DNA of 64,000 nt, from the NCBI GenBank assembly GCA_963829355.1, contig CAWHHZ010000014.1:1-64000 (forward strand), given 5' to 3'. The position numbers were made by a program, and so were the translations under genes. The notes beneath the pieces were generated by a model that searched no databases, was not told the origin of the DNA, and was given only the letters and a program-made list of their open reading frames with translations. Below are positions 15,254 through 24,026 of this stretch, in pieces (positions within the stretch are counted from its first letter, which is position 1; each line of letters starts with the position of its first letter). The DNA comes from CAWHHZ01 sp963829355 (GTDB lineage Bacteria > Acidobacteriota > Thermoanaerobaculia > Gp7-AA8 > JAHWKK01).

Positions 15254-16702
15254 TCAGCGTGCCTCATCTTTTGTGATCCCGAATACCTTCGCAAGCACGC
15301 GGCGAGCGGCGTTCCATCCGGCCATGCCGTGAACGCCTCCACCTGGTGGTGTCGAGCTCGAGCCGATAAAGAGGCGCGGGTCTGGTGTGCTGTATGGATC
15401 GTAGCGGAAAACGGGTCGTGCGAGAAACTGCAGGAGCGTATTCGCGCCGCCGCCGATATCGCCGCCGATCATGTTGGGGTTGTGCTGTTCGAGTTGAGCG
15501 GTGTTGATGGTGTGAGTCGCCAGGATCGTGTCACGAAAACCGGGCGCGTATCGCTCGATGGTTGATTCGATCACACCCGTCATGTCGCGGGTCGATCCGT
15601 GTGGCACGTGGCAGTACGCCCATCCGGTATGTTTGCCGGCGGGCGCACGCGACTCGTCGAACATGCTCTGCTGCGCGACGAGTATGAAAGGTCTTTCCGG
15701 ATGCTGGCCATTCCACACCTCCGACTCCGCGCGTGCGACTTCCTCGAAGGTCCCGCCGAGATGGACGGTCGCGGATTGGTTGCAGAGATCGTTCTTCCAG
15801 GGAATCGGCCCATCGAGAGCCCAGTCGATCTTGAAGATCCCGGGACCGTAGCGATAGTGCTCGAGCCCGTGCCGGTAACGTGAGGGAAAGTGATCTCCCG
15901 TGATCTCCAGAATCTGACGTGGTGTGAGATCGAAGATCACCGCCCGGTAGGCAGAGAGCTCCTCGAGAGACCTGATCGGCATGCCGGTCACGACCTCGCC
16001 GCCCATCTCTTCCAGATATGTGCGTAGCGCCTCGGCGATGCGGATCGAACCGCCGCGCACGAGGGGCCAGTTCACGGCATGTCCGGACAGCGCGAGGATC
16101 AGACCGAAGGAAGAGGTTCCCAGCTTCTCGAGCGGAACCACACCATGTGCGGCGCAGCCCGCGAAGAGTCCACGCGCTTCCTCCGTCTCGAATGGCTTCA
16201 GCAGTGATTTGCAGGAACGGAGTGCCCTGAGGCCGAACCGCGCCATCAGGACCGGGTGCCGTGGGATCCGGACCGGCTGCAGAATCTCCGGCCAGAGCTC
16301 AGGTGCGCGCTCGAGGAGCGGGGACATCAAATCGGACCATCGCTCTCCGTCAGCGCCGAGGTTGGCGGCTGTCTCCACGATGCTCTTGTAGAGCCCAACC
16401 GCGCGACCGTCGTCGAACGCGTGGACGATCGGAACGGGCGGATCGATCAGCTCGACCCCGAGCCGCTCGAGCGGGATCGTCTGAAAGAACGGAGAGATCG
16501 CCGCAGTCGGGTGGATGGCCGAGCAGACGTCGTGGTGAAAGCCGGGGAGGGTGAGCTCCTCGGTGCGCGTTCCGCCTCCGATCGTCTCGCTTCGCTCGAA
16601 GACGCGCACGCCGAGGCCGGCGCGAGCCAGTGTCACCGCTGCGGCCAGCCCGTTCGGACCCGAGCCGACGATGGCGACGTCGGGATGTCGTTCCGATTTC
16701 AT
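15254..16702 (-). CDS. FAD-dependent oxidoreductase, CrtI/PYROXD2-like
   Basis: 482 residues from ATG at 16702 (MKSERHPDVAIVGSGPNGLA). Dinucleotide-binding GxGxxG at 12-17 with the following acidic strand end (VFERSETIGGGTRTEE). The C-terminal FAD motif is PPGGGVHGMAGWNAAR. The whole resembles phytoene desaturase-type amine-oxidase superfamily proteins of the PYROXD2 group. The substrate is unknown; no carotenoid genes are near. An upstream in-frame extension exists but lacks protein-like character. Likely cotranscribed with the RNase gene. Confidence 0.85.
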   Translation of the reverse strand: MKSERHPDVAIVGSGPNGLAAAVTLARAGLGVRVFERSETIGGGTRTEELTLPGFHHDVCSAIHPTAAISPFFQTIPLERLGVELIDPPVPIVHAFDDGRAVGLYKSIVETAANLGADGERWSDLMSPLLERAPELWPEILQPVRIPRHPVLMARFGLRALRSCKSLLKPFETEEARGLFAGCAAHGVVPLEKLGTSSFGLILALSGHAVNWPLVRGGSIRIAEALRTYLEEMGGEVVTGMPIRSLEELSAYRAVIFDLTPRQILEITGDHFPSRYRHGLEHYRYGPGIFKIDWALDGPIPWKNDLCNQSATVHLGGTFEEVARAESEVWNGQHPERPFILVAQQSMFDESRAPAGKHTGWAYCHVPHGSTRDMTGVIESTIERYAPGFRDTILATHTINTAQLEQHNPNMIGGDIGGGANTLLQFLARPVFRYDPYSTPDPRLFIGSSSTPPGGGVHGMAGWNAARRVLAKVFGITKDEAR

Positions 16703-16837
16703 CTTGCTATGCTTTCGTTCACAATAGGATTCTACGATGTGCAGATTGATCTCAGCCGTGATTCTGCCCGCCGCGACCATTGCTCGTGTGGCGGCGTGTG
16801 CACCCGCTCGCAATCCGGCTGCCACTGACGGAGACGT

Positions 16838-17314
16838 ATGAGACAGTTCGCGATTCCGCTTCTATGCATGCTTGTCATCGCCGGGTGTAACTCCGACTCC
16901 GGTGAGCCCGATCCGATTCCGGAACCGTCTTCAGCGCGCGAGCTCGTGATCGAGCAGAAGACCCTTGCGGCTGACACGGCGCTCAGTGCCGTCGGACTGC
17001 GTCCCGAGGGGAGCGAGAAGGCGGATACACGCTGGGGATATGAATGTGACTTTTCGAGGGCGATTTCGCTCGAGGATGCGTGGAAGCAGCGATTCCGCGT
17101 GACGGTCCAGAACGTGTCGCGGGAGGTCGTGGAGGTCGAGGTCACGATTACCCAGAGCAGCGCCGACGGGACCTCGGGTGAGCGCACGCGCGATCTCGGA
17201 AGGCTGGTCATTCCTCCGCTCACTGAGAAGCGGTTCTCCGGATTCATGCTGAGTCCCTACAAGCCGGGGGAGAAGGTGTGCGAGGTCCGTCTCTTTGAGT
17301 CATTGAGTCGTTGA
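16838..17314 (+). CDS. Lipoprotein of unknown function
   Basis: 158 residues. Lipobox LLCMLVIAGC at the N-terminus (Cys 17) followed by a polar Pro-rich linker. The C-terminal half (RFRVTVQNVSREVVEVEVTI, then RLVIPPLTEKRFSGFML) has the pattern of an extracellular Ig-like/FxLYD beta-sandwich. Divergent from the oxidoreductase gene. No recognised specific role. Confidence 0.6.
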   Translation: MRQFAIPLLCMLVIAGCNSDSGEPDPIPEPSSARELVIEQKTLAADTALSAVGLRPEGSEKADTRWGYECDFSRAISLEDAWKQRFRVTVQNVSREVVEVEVTITQSSADGTSGERTRDLGRLVIPPLTEKRFSGFMLSPYKPGEKVCEVRLFESLSR

Positions 17315-17352
17315 GTCATTGAGTCATTGAACCATTGAGTCGTTGAGTCCAA
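17299..17352. repeat. Short tandem repeat (TTGAGTCAT-type, 9-nt unit)
   Basis: About six degenerate copies of TTGAGTCRT overlapping the stop of the lipoprotein gene. The last copies carry substitutions (TTGAACCAT). Confidence 0.7.
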
Positions 17353-17540
17353 CGGCTCAATCCAGCTCTACCGGCTCGAATGTGGTTCCCTTCGGGATGC
17401 AGATCGAGCCCCAGGTCTCGTGGGTCGAGCCGGCGGAGCGTTACGCCGACGCACACATCGTGGTGTAGTGGCGATCACAACAACGTGCGAGACATTCTCC
17501 TATCGTTCGGTGAGACACGGATATCACCGAGGAGGAGAGA

Positions 17541-17716
17541 ATGGATCGAGAGAAAGACCCGAAGGGCGGAACCGACGAGCTGTTCATCAGCATACCGGTG
17601 CTCTTCTCGGATGACGCCTTCGGCAACGAGCACGCGACTGAAGAACATACGGGCCAGAGATCGCTAAGGCCGTCGAGCTCGAAGAAGAGCTCGAGGAGCT
17701 GCTGGTTGGAGTGTAG
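17541..17716 (+). pseudogene. Possible small acidic protein, frame change inside
   Basis: An ATG at 17541 follows a strong GAGGAGAGA ribosome site and encodes MDREKDPKGGTDELFISIPV. Near 17650 a different frame gives an equally protein-like end (YGPEIAKAVELEEELEELLV, stop 17714-17716). Together they would make a 58-residue acidic helical protein with a one-base change. Between 17353 and 17540 I see no gene. Alternatively, the upstream frame runs into the repeat at 17760. Low confidence. Confidence 0.35.
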
Positions 17717-17759
17717 CGAAGCGCGTCCCACTCGAGAGCGGAAGCGTCAAAAAACGAGC

Positions 17760-17959
17760 TGTCATCCTGAGCGGGGGAATGACGCCGCTTCGCCGGCACC
17801 AGTGGAGCGAAATGAACTGTCATCCTGAGCCGCCGGATCCCGCGAAGCGGGAGTAGGGGGGGGGACGGTCGAAGGATCTCGTGGAGCCTACCGGCCCGAA
17901 GTTCGGCTAGAGTCAGGACGTACCCGATCCTTCGCTCGCGGAGCGGGGTCAGGATGACA
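17760..17959. repeat. Dispersed palindromic repeat, copy 1
   Basis: Begins TGTCATCCTGAGC and ends TCAGGATGACA, about 200 nt, with a second internal TGTCATCCTGAGCCGCCGG start. Shares blocks of over 100 nearly identical nt with copy 5 at 32464. Confidence 0.85.
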
Positions 17960-17988
17960 GCCTGGTCCGCACAGGGTCGGTTGATCTG

Positions 17989-18465
17989 CTATCTCAGTTT
18001 AGCGTGCAGGCGTTCCAGCACGGGTGCCGGGACGAGGTTGCTGATGTCTCCGCCGAGCCGGAAGACTTCCTTGATCAGGCGCGATGAGACGTACGTGTAC
18101 TCAACCGAGGGGAGCATGAAGAGAGTTTCGATGTTCTCGGCAAGCTCGCGGTTCATGAGTGCCATCTGAAGCTCGTACTCGTAATCGGAGACGGCTCGGA
18201 TGCCGCGGACGACGATGTCGGCGTCGATCTCCTTCATGAAGTTGACCAGCAGCCCGGAGAACGTTCTCACCTCGATCTTCGGTCCATCACCGATCGTCGT
18301 TCGAATCAGTTCCATCCGCTCTTCGGCATTGAACAGTGGATTCTTGTCTTCGTTGATGAGAATGCCGACGACGACGTGATCGAAGATTCTCATCCCGCGA
18401 CGAATGATGTCGATGTGGCCGTTGGTGATCGGATCGAATGAACCTGGGTAGACCGCTTTCGCCAT
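17989..18465 (-). CDS. coaD: Phosphopantetheine adenylyltransferase
   Basis: 158 residues from ATG at 18465. Adenylylates 4'-phosphopantetheine in coenzyme A synthesis. Nucleotidyltransferase (T/H)xGH signature in YPGSFDPITNGHIDII (5-20), RGIRAVSDYEYELQMA at about 90, and the C-terminal SSRLIKEVFRLGGDIS. Normal family length. TAAACT ends 8 nt before the ATG, with no Shine-Dalgarno. Stands alone between two repeat copies. Confidence 0.96.
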   Translation of the reverse strand: MAKAVYPGSFDPITNGHIDIIRRGMRIFDHVVVGILINEDKNPLFNAEERMELIRTTIGDGPKIEVRTFSGLLVNFMKEIDADIVVRGIRAVSDYEYELQMALMNRELAENIETLFMLPSVEYTYVSSRLIKEVFRLGGDISNLVPAPVLERLHAKLR

Positions 18466-18473
18466 AGACGGGG

Positions 18474-18479
18474 AGTTTA
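18474..18479 (-). promoter_or_regulatory. -10 box (TAAACT) of coaD
   Basis: TAAACT on the minus strand lies 8 nt before the start codon; the mRNA would be leaderless or nearly so. Confidence 0.5.
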
Positions 18480-18602
18480 GTGTAGAGCGGAGCGCGATTC
18501 CAGAGAGTGCGTTCACCATTTTGTCGACAGCAGGAGGAGTGAAAGGGCGAACGATGAACGATGAACGATGAAAGATGAAAGAAAACGGCGATACATGGGA
18601 CC

Positions 18603-18728
18603 TGTCATCCTGAGCGAAGCGAAGGATCGCGTAAGGGCTGACTGTAGCCGAACTTCAGGCCGGTAGGCGCCACGCGATCCTTCGACCGTCCTCCTCCCGC
18701 TTCGCGGGATCCGGCGGCTCAGGATGAC
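18603..18728. repeat. Dispersed palindromic repeat, copy 2
   Basis: TGTCATCCTGAGC... to ...GCTCAGGATGAC, in the 300-nt gap between coaD and queG. A further terminal half (TCAGGATGAC, 18775-18784) overlaps the queG stop codon. Confidence 0.85.
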
Positions 18729-18774
18729 TGCGGGTTTCTTACGCTCGCGATCGACGCACCGCGTGTCCGGCGGA

Positions 18775-19722
18775 TCAGGATGACGGCTCCTGGTCGTCGA
18801 TGTAAGTGGCCACGATCGCCTCGGCGTTGCGCCGGATCCCGGCGACCTTTGCTCTCTTGACTGCGCTCTTCCGGAAAAGCGATGAGAACTCCTCCTGGCT
18901 GAGCCGGAGCATGTCGTGGATCGGGCGGTGCCTGTACTCCTCGCGGGGCGCGAGCTCCTCGTGTCCGGGGGGCGCTTTCCGGTTCCATGGGCACACTTCC
19001 TGGCAGATGTCGCAGCCGAACAGGTTTCCGGCGAGCGACTGCTGGTACTCGACGGGAAGCTCGCCCCTGTGCTCGATCGTGAGGTAGCTGATGCAGCGGT
19101 GTGAGTCGACGGTCCTGTCGGGGAGGATCGCATCGGTGGGGCAGGCCTCGATGCATCGCGTACAGCTTCCGCAACGGTCGGTGATCCGTGGTGGCGTGAG
19201 ATCGTTCTCGAGGCTCGTCAGCAGCGTTCCGATGAAGAAATAGGAGCCATGCTTCTCATCGATCAGCATCCCGTTCTTTCCGATCCAGCCGAGCCCTGCC
19301 TGAGTGGCGAGCCCCCGATCCGAAAGAGGACCGGTATCGACGTAGCGCCGCGTCTCGATTCCCTCGGTAGACTCGCGTAATCTCTCCTCGAGTCGCTTCA
19401 GCATTCGATCGAGAACGAGGTGGTAGTCCTCGCCCTGAGCATAGCGAGCGATGCGGGACGCGATCGAGTCATCCGGCGGCCGATGTGGGTCGTAAGGAAG
19501 AGTGAAAGCGATGACGGATCGAGCCCATGGGAAGCGCTCCCGCGGATCACGCCGGACCTCGAGGTTCCTGTGGAGATAGTGCATGCCGGCGTGCTGATCG
19601 TTCTCGAGCCACGACTCGAACAGCGCGACGTTCTGATCCTCGATGCCGGAAGCTCCCGCCCGCAACGCGCCCTCGCTCCGAGCCCACTCCTCCACGACCG
19701 GCCATACTGTGCTGAGCCTCAT
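18775..19722 (-). CDS. queG: Epoxyqueuosine reductase
   Basis: 315 residues from ATG at 19722. Cobalamin- and Fe-S-dependent reductase for the last step of queuosine tRNA modification. Conserved DTGPLSDR near residue 129, two [4Fe-4S] sites (CGSCTRCIEACP, Cys 184/187/190/194; CDICQEVCPWN, Cys 237/240/244) and a C-terminal HEAT-like end (VKRAKVAGIRRNAEA). The last three codons TCA TCC TGA are part of the dispersed repeat, so the C-terminal Ser-Ser and stop come from it. Its start is 58 nt after the permease stop. Confidence 0.94.
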   Translation of the reverse strand: MRLSTVWPVVEEWARSEGALRAGASGIEDQNVALFESWLENDQHAGMHYLHRNLEVRRDPRERFPWARSVIAFTLPYDPHRPPDDSIASRIARYAQGEDYHLVLDRMLKRLEERLRESTEGIETRRYVDTGPLSDRGLATQAGLGWIGKNGMLIDEKHGSYFFIGTLLTSLENDLTPPRITDRCGSCTRCIEACPTDAILPDRTVDSHRCISYLTIEHRGELPVEYQQSLAGNLFGCDICQEVCPWNRKAPPGHEELAPREEYRHRPIHDMLRLSQEEFSSLFRKSAVKRAKVAGIRRNAEAIVATYIDDQEPSS

Positions 19723-19780
19723 CTCCGTGTGTAACAGGATGACGCGTGCTGCGGTTCCCTCGTAAGACGCTCCGTCCCTC

Positions 19781-21055
19781 TCAGGTGGCCACACCGTCGT
19801 CGCGCAAAGCTCCGAAAGGCGGGCCCTCCGCGTGGCTCAGCGGGATCAGCAGAAGAAGGAACAGCAGGGACAGAATGGTTCCGGTGCCGAACACCAGGGG
19901 ATACGATGTCGCGTCGGCCAGCATACCGGCGACCCAGGCGGCTGGAAGTTTTCCCCAGACTTCAACGGAGGCGAGCATCGTGTAGTGAGTGGCACCGATG
20001 CGCCTGTCGACCCGGCTCATCATGTAGGCGAACATCGCCGTGGTCAGCGCGCCGCCGAAGAAATGCTCGGCGCACGTCACGATGATCACACCAGTTCCGG
20101 TCGGCTCCACTATGGTGAGCCACCACTCGCCTGCAACTGGAATGACGCGGAGTGCAGCGGTGAGCGCCACTGCCGAAAGCATGCGCCAGCGACTGGCGAG
20201 AATGCCGCCAGTCACGGACCCGGCGATGGAGAACAGCATTCCCCATGTGCCGACCCAGAGACCGATCTGCTCGCGGGCGAAGCCTGCATCGACGAGGAAC
20301 GGCTTGAACAGGGTGTCGACCATTGTTTCGCCGAGCTTGTAGGTCCCGATGAAGAGCAGGAGCCACAGCGCGTACCGCGAATTGAGGGAGCGCCAGAGAA
20401 GTGTGAATACCGCTCGGAGCGACGGGTGGTGAAGAGGAGATGACGGCGCTTCTCTGTCCCTGTGGTAGCGCTCCCGGAAGAGAAAGGTCACGGCGAGGGC
20501 GGCGGTCGTGAGTAATCCCATCGCAATGAACAGCCCCTGCCATCCGATCCATCCGCTGGCCCAGACGAGCAGGCCTCCACCGGTCAGCATTCCTGCTTTG
20601 TAGCCGACCACCTGCGCCACATTTCCCTGGCCGAGCTCCGGCAGTTCGAGAAGATCCACGGCGAGGCCGTCGACCGCGATGTCCATCGTCGCGGCGAAGA
20701 GGTTCATGAGGAAGACGAGAAGGAGCAGCCATGGCAGGTTCGACTCCGAGGTGACCAGTGCGCCGGCGAAACAGCAGAGTGCGAGCAGAATCTGCAGAGG
20801 AAGAATCCAGGACCGTCTGCGTCCGAATTCGGAAGAACCGAAGCGATCGACGAGCGGGGACCAGAACACCTTGAACATCCACGGGAGGGCGAGTGCCGAC
20901 GTGAAGCCGATTGCCGTGAGGGAAGCTCCCGAAGCACGGAGGTAGATCGGAAGTGCGGTTGCCTGGAAACCGAACGGGAGGCCCTGAACGAAGTACAGCG
21001 TCCAGAGGACTCCCAATTTCCTCGCCAGCAGCGACGACCCACGCATCCCGGTCAT
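19781..21055 (-). CDS. ampG: AmpG-like MFS permease
   Basis: 424 residues with about 12 transmembrane helices. The N-terminal LYFVQGLPFGFQATALPIYL is typical of AmpG, the importer of anhydromuropeptides for cell-wall recycling; conserved acidic/basic residues follow (WSPLVDRFG, FGRRRSWI, ATMDIAVDGLAVD). No signal for regulation. Encoded just upstream of queG in the same direction. Substrate inferred from family. Confidence 0.85.
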   Translation of the reverse strand: MTGMRGSSLLARKLGVLWTLYFVQGLPFGFQATALPIYLRASGASLTAIGFTSALALPWMFKVFWSPLVDRFGSSEFGRRRSWILPLQILLALCCFAGALVTSESNLPWLLLLVFLMNLFAATMDIAVDGLAVDLLELPELGQGNVAQVVGYKAGMLTGGGLLVWASGWIGWQGLFIAMGLLTTAALAVTFLFRERYHRDREAPSSPLHHPSLRAVFTLLWRSLNSRYALWLLLFIGTYKLGETMVDTLFKPFLVDAGFAREQIGLWVGTWGMLFSIAGSVTGGILASRWRMLSAVALTAALRVIPVAGEWWLTIVEPTGTGVIIVTCAEHFFGGALTTAMFAYMMSRVDRRIGATHYTMLASVEVWGKLPAAWVAGMLADATSYPLVFGTGTILSLLFLLLLIPLSHAEGPPFGALRDDGVAT

Positions 21056-21077
21056 TGTAAGGGGACTCGTCCCGGCG

Positions 21078-21497
21078 CTACTCTTCGTCCTCGAGATTCA
21101 TCAGAAAGTCTTTCAGAAGGTCGTGTGTGGTGATGATGCCGACGAGACGCTTCTCCTCCATGACTGGCAGCGCCCCGATCCGTCTCTCCACCACGAGACG
21201 CACCGCCTCGAGGATGGCGGCGTCGGCGGAAACCGTGAACGGTTCGCGCGTCATGATCCGGCTCACGAGAGTCGAGCGCAGGACGTCCTCATAGTCATTC
21301 TGATCCGAACCGGAAAGAAGCGACGGAGCGGCGCGCTTGATGTCGCGGTCGGTGACGATCCCGACAAGGATTGAATTCTCGACGACCGGTATGTGCCGGA
21401 TGCTTCGTCTGCGCATCAATTGTGACGCGGCGAGTATCGTGTCGTCAGGATTGACGGTATAGACCTCTCTGGTCATCGCTTGCTGGACCGAACGCAT
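21078..21497 (-). CDS. CBS-domain pair protein
   Basis: 139 residues from ATG at 21497. Two CBS motifs (QQAMTREVYTVNPDDTILAA... and SRIMTREPFTVSADAAILEA...), i.e. a single Bateman module with no other domain. Such proteins bind adenine nucleotides and act as energy sensors. Upstream in-frame codons run into the divergent gene and are not used. TATGAT ends 6 nt before the ATG. Divergent from a second CBS protein. Confidence 0.85.
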   Translation of the reverse strand: MRSVQQAMTREVYTVNPDDTILAASQLMRRRSIRHIPVVENSILVGIVTDRDIKRAAPSLLSGSDQNDYEDVLRSTLVSRIMTREPFTVSADAAILEAVRLVVERRIGALPVMEEKRLVGIITTHDLLKDFLMNLEDEE

Positions 21498-21503
21498 CTG
21501 CGA

Positions 21504-21509
21504 ATCATA
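21504..21509 (-). promoter_or_regulatory. -10 box (TATGAT) of the minus-strand CBS gene
   Basis: TATGAT on the minus strand is 6 nt from the start codon at 21497. Confidence 0.5.
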
Positions 21510-21636
21510 GCAGGGGGCAGGCGTAATGAGCCGATCCGATCGCTCGACCTCACCCGGGGTTGTGACCTCCGTCAATGCACGTTCCGTGGATTCGCCCCAC
21601 AATTCCGGTAGGGAAGAGATCCCGGAGGAGCACGAC

Positions 21637-22110
21637 ATGAAAGTACGCGACATCATGACCGCCCGTCCCGTCACCGCAGATCTGAAGACGCCGCTGAACG
21701 AAGTCGCCAGACGGATGGCCGATTTCAAATGCGGAGAGGTGCCGATCACCGAGGGCACCCGACTCGTCGGGGTCGTGACAGACCGCGACATCGCCTGTCG
21801 CGCGGTCGCCTATGGCAAGGACCCGGCACATACGACCGCCGCAGAGATCATGACGAAGACTCCGGCGACAGTCGCGCCCGATGAGCCTCTCAATGACGCG
21901 ATCAGGCTGATGGAGGATCTTCAGGTGCGCCGGCTTCCGGTCGTCGACGAAGACGGTTCGATCGTCGGGATCATCTCGATCACCGACATCTCCCTGTACG
22001 CGCCACGGAGAAAAGCGGGAATGCTGCTGCGCGAGGTTTCGCGGCGTCGTCACTACGCCGTCGCCCGACCGTCTGAGATCCAGCGCTCAAGACCGATATT
22101 GTCATCCTGA
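21637..22110 (+). CDS. CBS-domain pair protein
   Basis: 157 residues from ATG at 21637 with GGAGGAG upstream. Two CBS motifs (VRDIMTARPVTADLKTPLNE and AEIMTKTPATVAPDEPLNDA). Divergently arranged with the other CBS gene, with 140 nt between starts. The protein ends Pro-Ile-Leu-Ser-Ser; those codons (ATT GTC ATC CTG A in shifted phase, TCA TCC TGA) belong to repeat copy 3, so the natural C-terminus has been replaced by repeat sequence. Confidence 0.88.
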   Translation: MKVRDIMTARPVTADLKTPLNEVARRMADFKCGEVPITEGTRLVGVVTDRDIACRAVAYGKDPAHTTAAEIMTKTPATVAPDEPLNDAIRLMEDLQVRRLPVVDEDGSIVGIISITDISLYAPRRKAGMLLREVSRRRHYAVARPSEIQRSRPILSS

Positions 22111-22222
22111 GCGCAGCGAAGGATCGGGTACGTCCTGACTGTCGCGTTCTTTCCGTCCTGACAGTCGGGCCGTACGCGATCCTTCGACCGTCCTTCGCTG
22201 CGCTCGGCGGCTCAGGATGACA
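22100..22222. repeat. Dispersed palindromic repeat, copy 3
   Basis: TGTCATCCTGAGCGCAGCG to GCTCAGGATGACA, 123 nt, with internal CCTGACTGTC/GACAGTC pairing. Overlaps the stop codon of the CBS gene. Confidence 0.88.
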
Positions 22223-22285
22223 TTTGGGGGGAGATGTTCAGAGCAGACCTCATTCGGCGGCCTTCGGCCCACGGACCGCGATAAT

Positions 22286-22304
22286 TGTCATCCTGAGGAT
22301 GACA
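22286..22304. repeat. Solo repeat ends: perfect 19-nt palindrome
   Basis: TGTCATCCTGAGGATGACA: the left and right ends of the dispersed repeat joined without any interior. Could be a minimal unit or an internal-deletion product. Confidence 0.7.
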
Positions 22305-22327
22305 TGTGGGGGGATCACTTCCGCTGG

Positions 22328-23014
22328 CTACTTCTTCGCCCTTCGCTGTGCGCGCCTCTCGCGAGCGAAGAGGAACACGAGCGTGAGGCCCGCGACGAAA
22401 CCGCCGATGTGGGCCCACCACGCGACGCCGCCCTGCTCCACGGACTCCGGAATCCCGAGTGATGCGACTCCCGTAAAGAGCTGAAGTACGAACCAGAGAC
22501 CGAGAACGACCAGAGCGGGGAGCTCCCGCAGGAGAAGGACGAATCCGAACGGGATGAAGGTGACGACTTTCGCGTGCGGGTACATCACGAGGTACGCGCC
22601 CAGCACTCCCGCGATCGCGCCAGAAGCGCCGATCGCGGGCATGGGAGATCCGGGAGTAGAGATTGCGTGGGCCAGCGCTGCGATCACGCCGCAAAGAAGA
22701 TAGAAGATGAGATAGCGGCCGTGTCCCATGCGATCCTCGACGTTGTCGCCGAAGATCCAGAGATAGAGGAGATTCGATCCGATGTGGAGCCATCCGGCGT
22801 GAAGGAACATCGAGACGAACATCGACAACGAGTCGCCGACGAGTCCGCCGGGGATGAAGAAATCGCGAGGGACGAATGCAACCGACGCGAGAGCTCCGGG
22901 AAGCCTCGGACCGAGCGACAGCTCCCACAGGAAGACGGCGATGTTGATCGCGATCAGGAGGTAGTTGACGAACGGCGTCTCGTGTGTCGGATTGATGTCT
23001 CTGACAGGCAGCAT
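22328..23014 (-). CDS. Rhomboid family intramembrane serine protease
   Basis: 228 residues from ATG at 23014. Seven hydrophobic stretches; catalytic Ser in IGASGAIAGVLGAY, catalytic His in AHIGGFVAG, and the conserved HAGWLHIGSNLLYLWIFG loop/TM2 segment with GHGRY. Cleaves single-pass membrane proteins within the bilayer. Long upstream frame lacks coding character. Lies 4 nt after the galT stop, so probably cotranscribed with the galT gene group. Confidence 0.92.
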   Translation of the reverse strand: MLPVRDINPTHETPFVNYLLIAINIAVFLWELSLGPRLPGALASVAFVPRDFFIPGGLVGDSLSMFVSMFLHAGWLHIGSNLLYLWIFGDNVEDRMGHGRYLIFYLLCGVIAALAHAISTPGSPMPAIGASGAIAGVLGAYLVMYPHAKVVTFIPFGFVLLLRELPALVVLGLWFVLQLFTGVASLGIPESVEQGGVAWWAHIGGFVAGLTLVFLFARERRAQRRAKK

Positions 23015-23018
23015 CTGG

Positions 23019-23919
23019 CTATTTTCGCAGACTCTTTCGAAGCAGCTCCGCCGATGTCTCCGGCGGGACGAGATTGACGAATGAACCGGACGCGAGCTCG
23101 AATCCGGCGATGCCCGTGAGACGCGGGCTGATCTCGAGATACCAGTGGAACTGCGTCGTTCCGAGTGGGGGAGTGATGAATGTCCAGTTGATCGAGACAT
23201 CACCCAGAACCTCCACCAGCGCAATCTCGAGTGTTCGCAGCAGACCTGCCAGTTCGGTGCGCGCATCTGTGTCCATCGAGACCGGACTCGCTACGTGTCG
23301 TCGTGGCACGATCCAGCACTGGTGGGGGAACCGCGCCGCCGGGGCAGCCAGGAGATCGAAATCATTGCCACGCAGGATCGAGAGTGGCTCGGACGCGGCC
23401 ATCGCTTCGCACAACCGGCAGGCGATTCTCGAGACGGAGTGCTGTGCGATCCGCTCCGGGACGTAAGGGACGGCGAGCAACTGGCTGTGCGGATGCCGGA
23501 TCGACTCCCCGGCATGCGGTCCGCGGTTTCTGAAGAGGGCTGCCCAGGCGACCCCGGAGCTCGACACCGCGACCGCATATCGGTCGAGCCAGACGTGGAG
23601 AAGTGAAAGGAGATGAGACTCGCCCATCGTACGAAGCTCGTCGTCATGACGAGGGCTCTCGATGATGACTTCGTGTCTGCCGGGGATTCCCGAGTCTGTC
23701 CGAGGCGGCGGGGTACTTGTTCGGAATCACTCTGACGAGCCAATTCCCGTCTCGGCTGACACGACAGATCTCGGGCGGGGTCTGATTCTCGTTTCCAGGA
23801 CAGAAAGGACATTGATCGCTACTGTAGTGGTCTAGCAGCGCATTCGGTCTCTCGAGCCGATTCGGCGTCATGAGCACTCGCTCGCCCGTGATTGGATTGC
23901 GCTCGATCCTGTTCTTCAT
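23019..23919 (-). pseudogene. galT: Galactose-1-phosphate uridylyltransferase, frame change inside
   Basis: From ATG at 23919 the frame has the N-terminal NPITGERVLMTPNR and the zinc-binding CPFCPGNE. Near 23681-23695 (a GGGGA/CCC-rich stretch) the frame shifts; the other frame continues with IPGRHEVIIESPRHDDEL, the active site HPHSQL, and the C-terminal FHWYLEISPRL (Zn/Fe site), stopping at 23019. GalT swaps UMP between UDP-glucose and galactose-1-phosphate; this shorter form resembles GalT/ADP-glucose phosphorylase relatives. Either a real pseudogene or a base-level error. Confidence 0.8.
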
Positions 23920-24026
23920 GCCGAGATCGCCCTCCCGCAGTGTTCGAGCGAGTGCGGTGCAGTCGATGCAGCCGCGGCGAATCCGAGCGCGCTCACGACC
24001 GCCATCAGGACGAGAGACCGGATCAT
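23916..24026 (-). CDS. Tiny signal-peptide-like protein
   Basis: 36 codons from ATG at 24026: MIRSLVLMAVVSALGFAAAA followed by a short tail with one Cys. Its ATG overlaps the stop of the phosphatidyltransferase gene (ATGA) and its stop overlaps the galT ATG (again ATGA). It may be a genuine secreted or membrane micropeptide, or only a translational coupler. No homologue known to me. Confidence 0.4.
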   Translation of the reverse strand: MIRSLVLMAVVSALGFAAAASTAPHSLEHCGRAISA

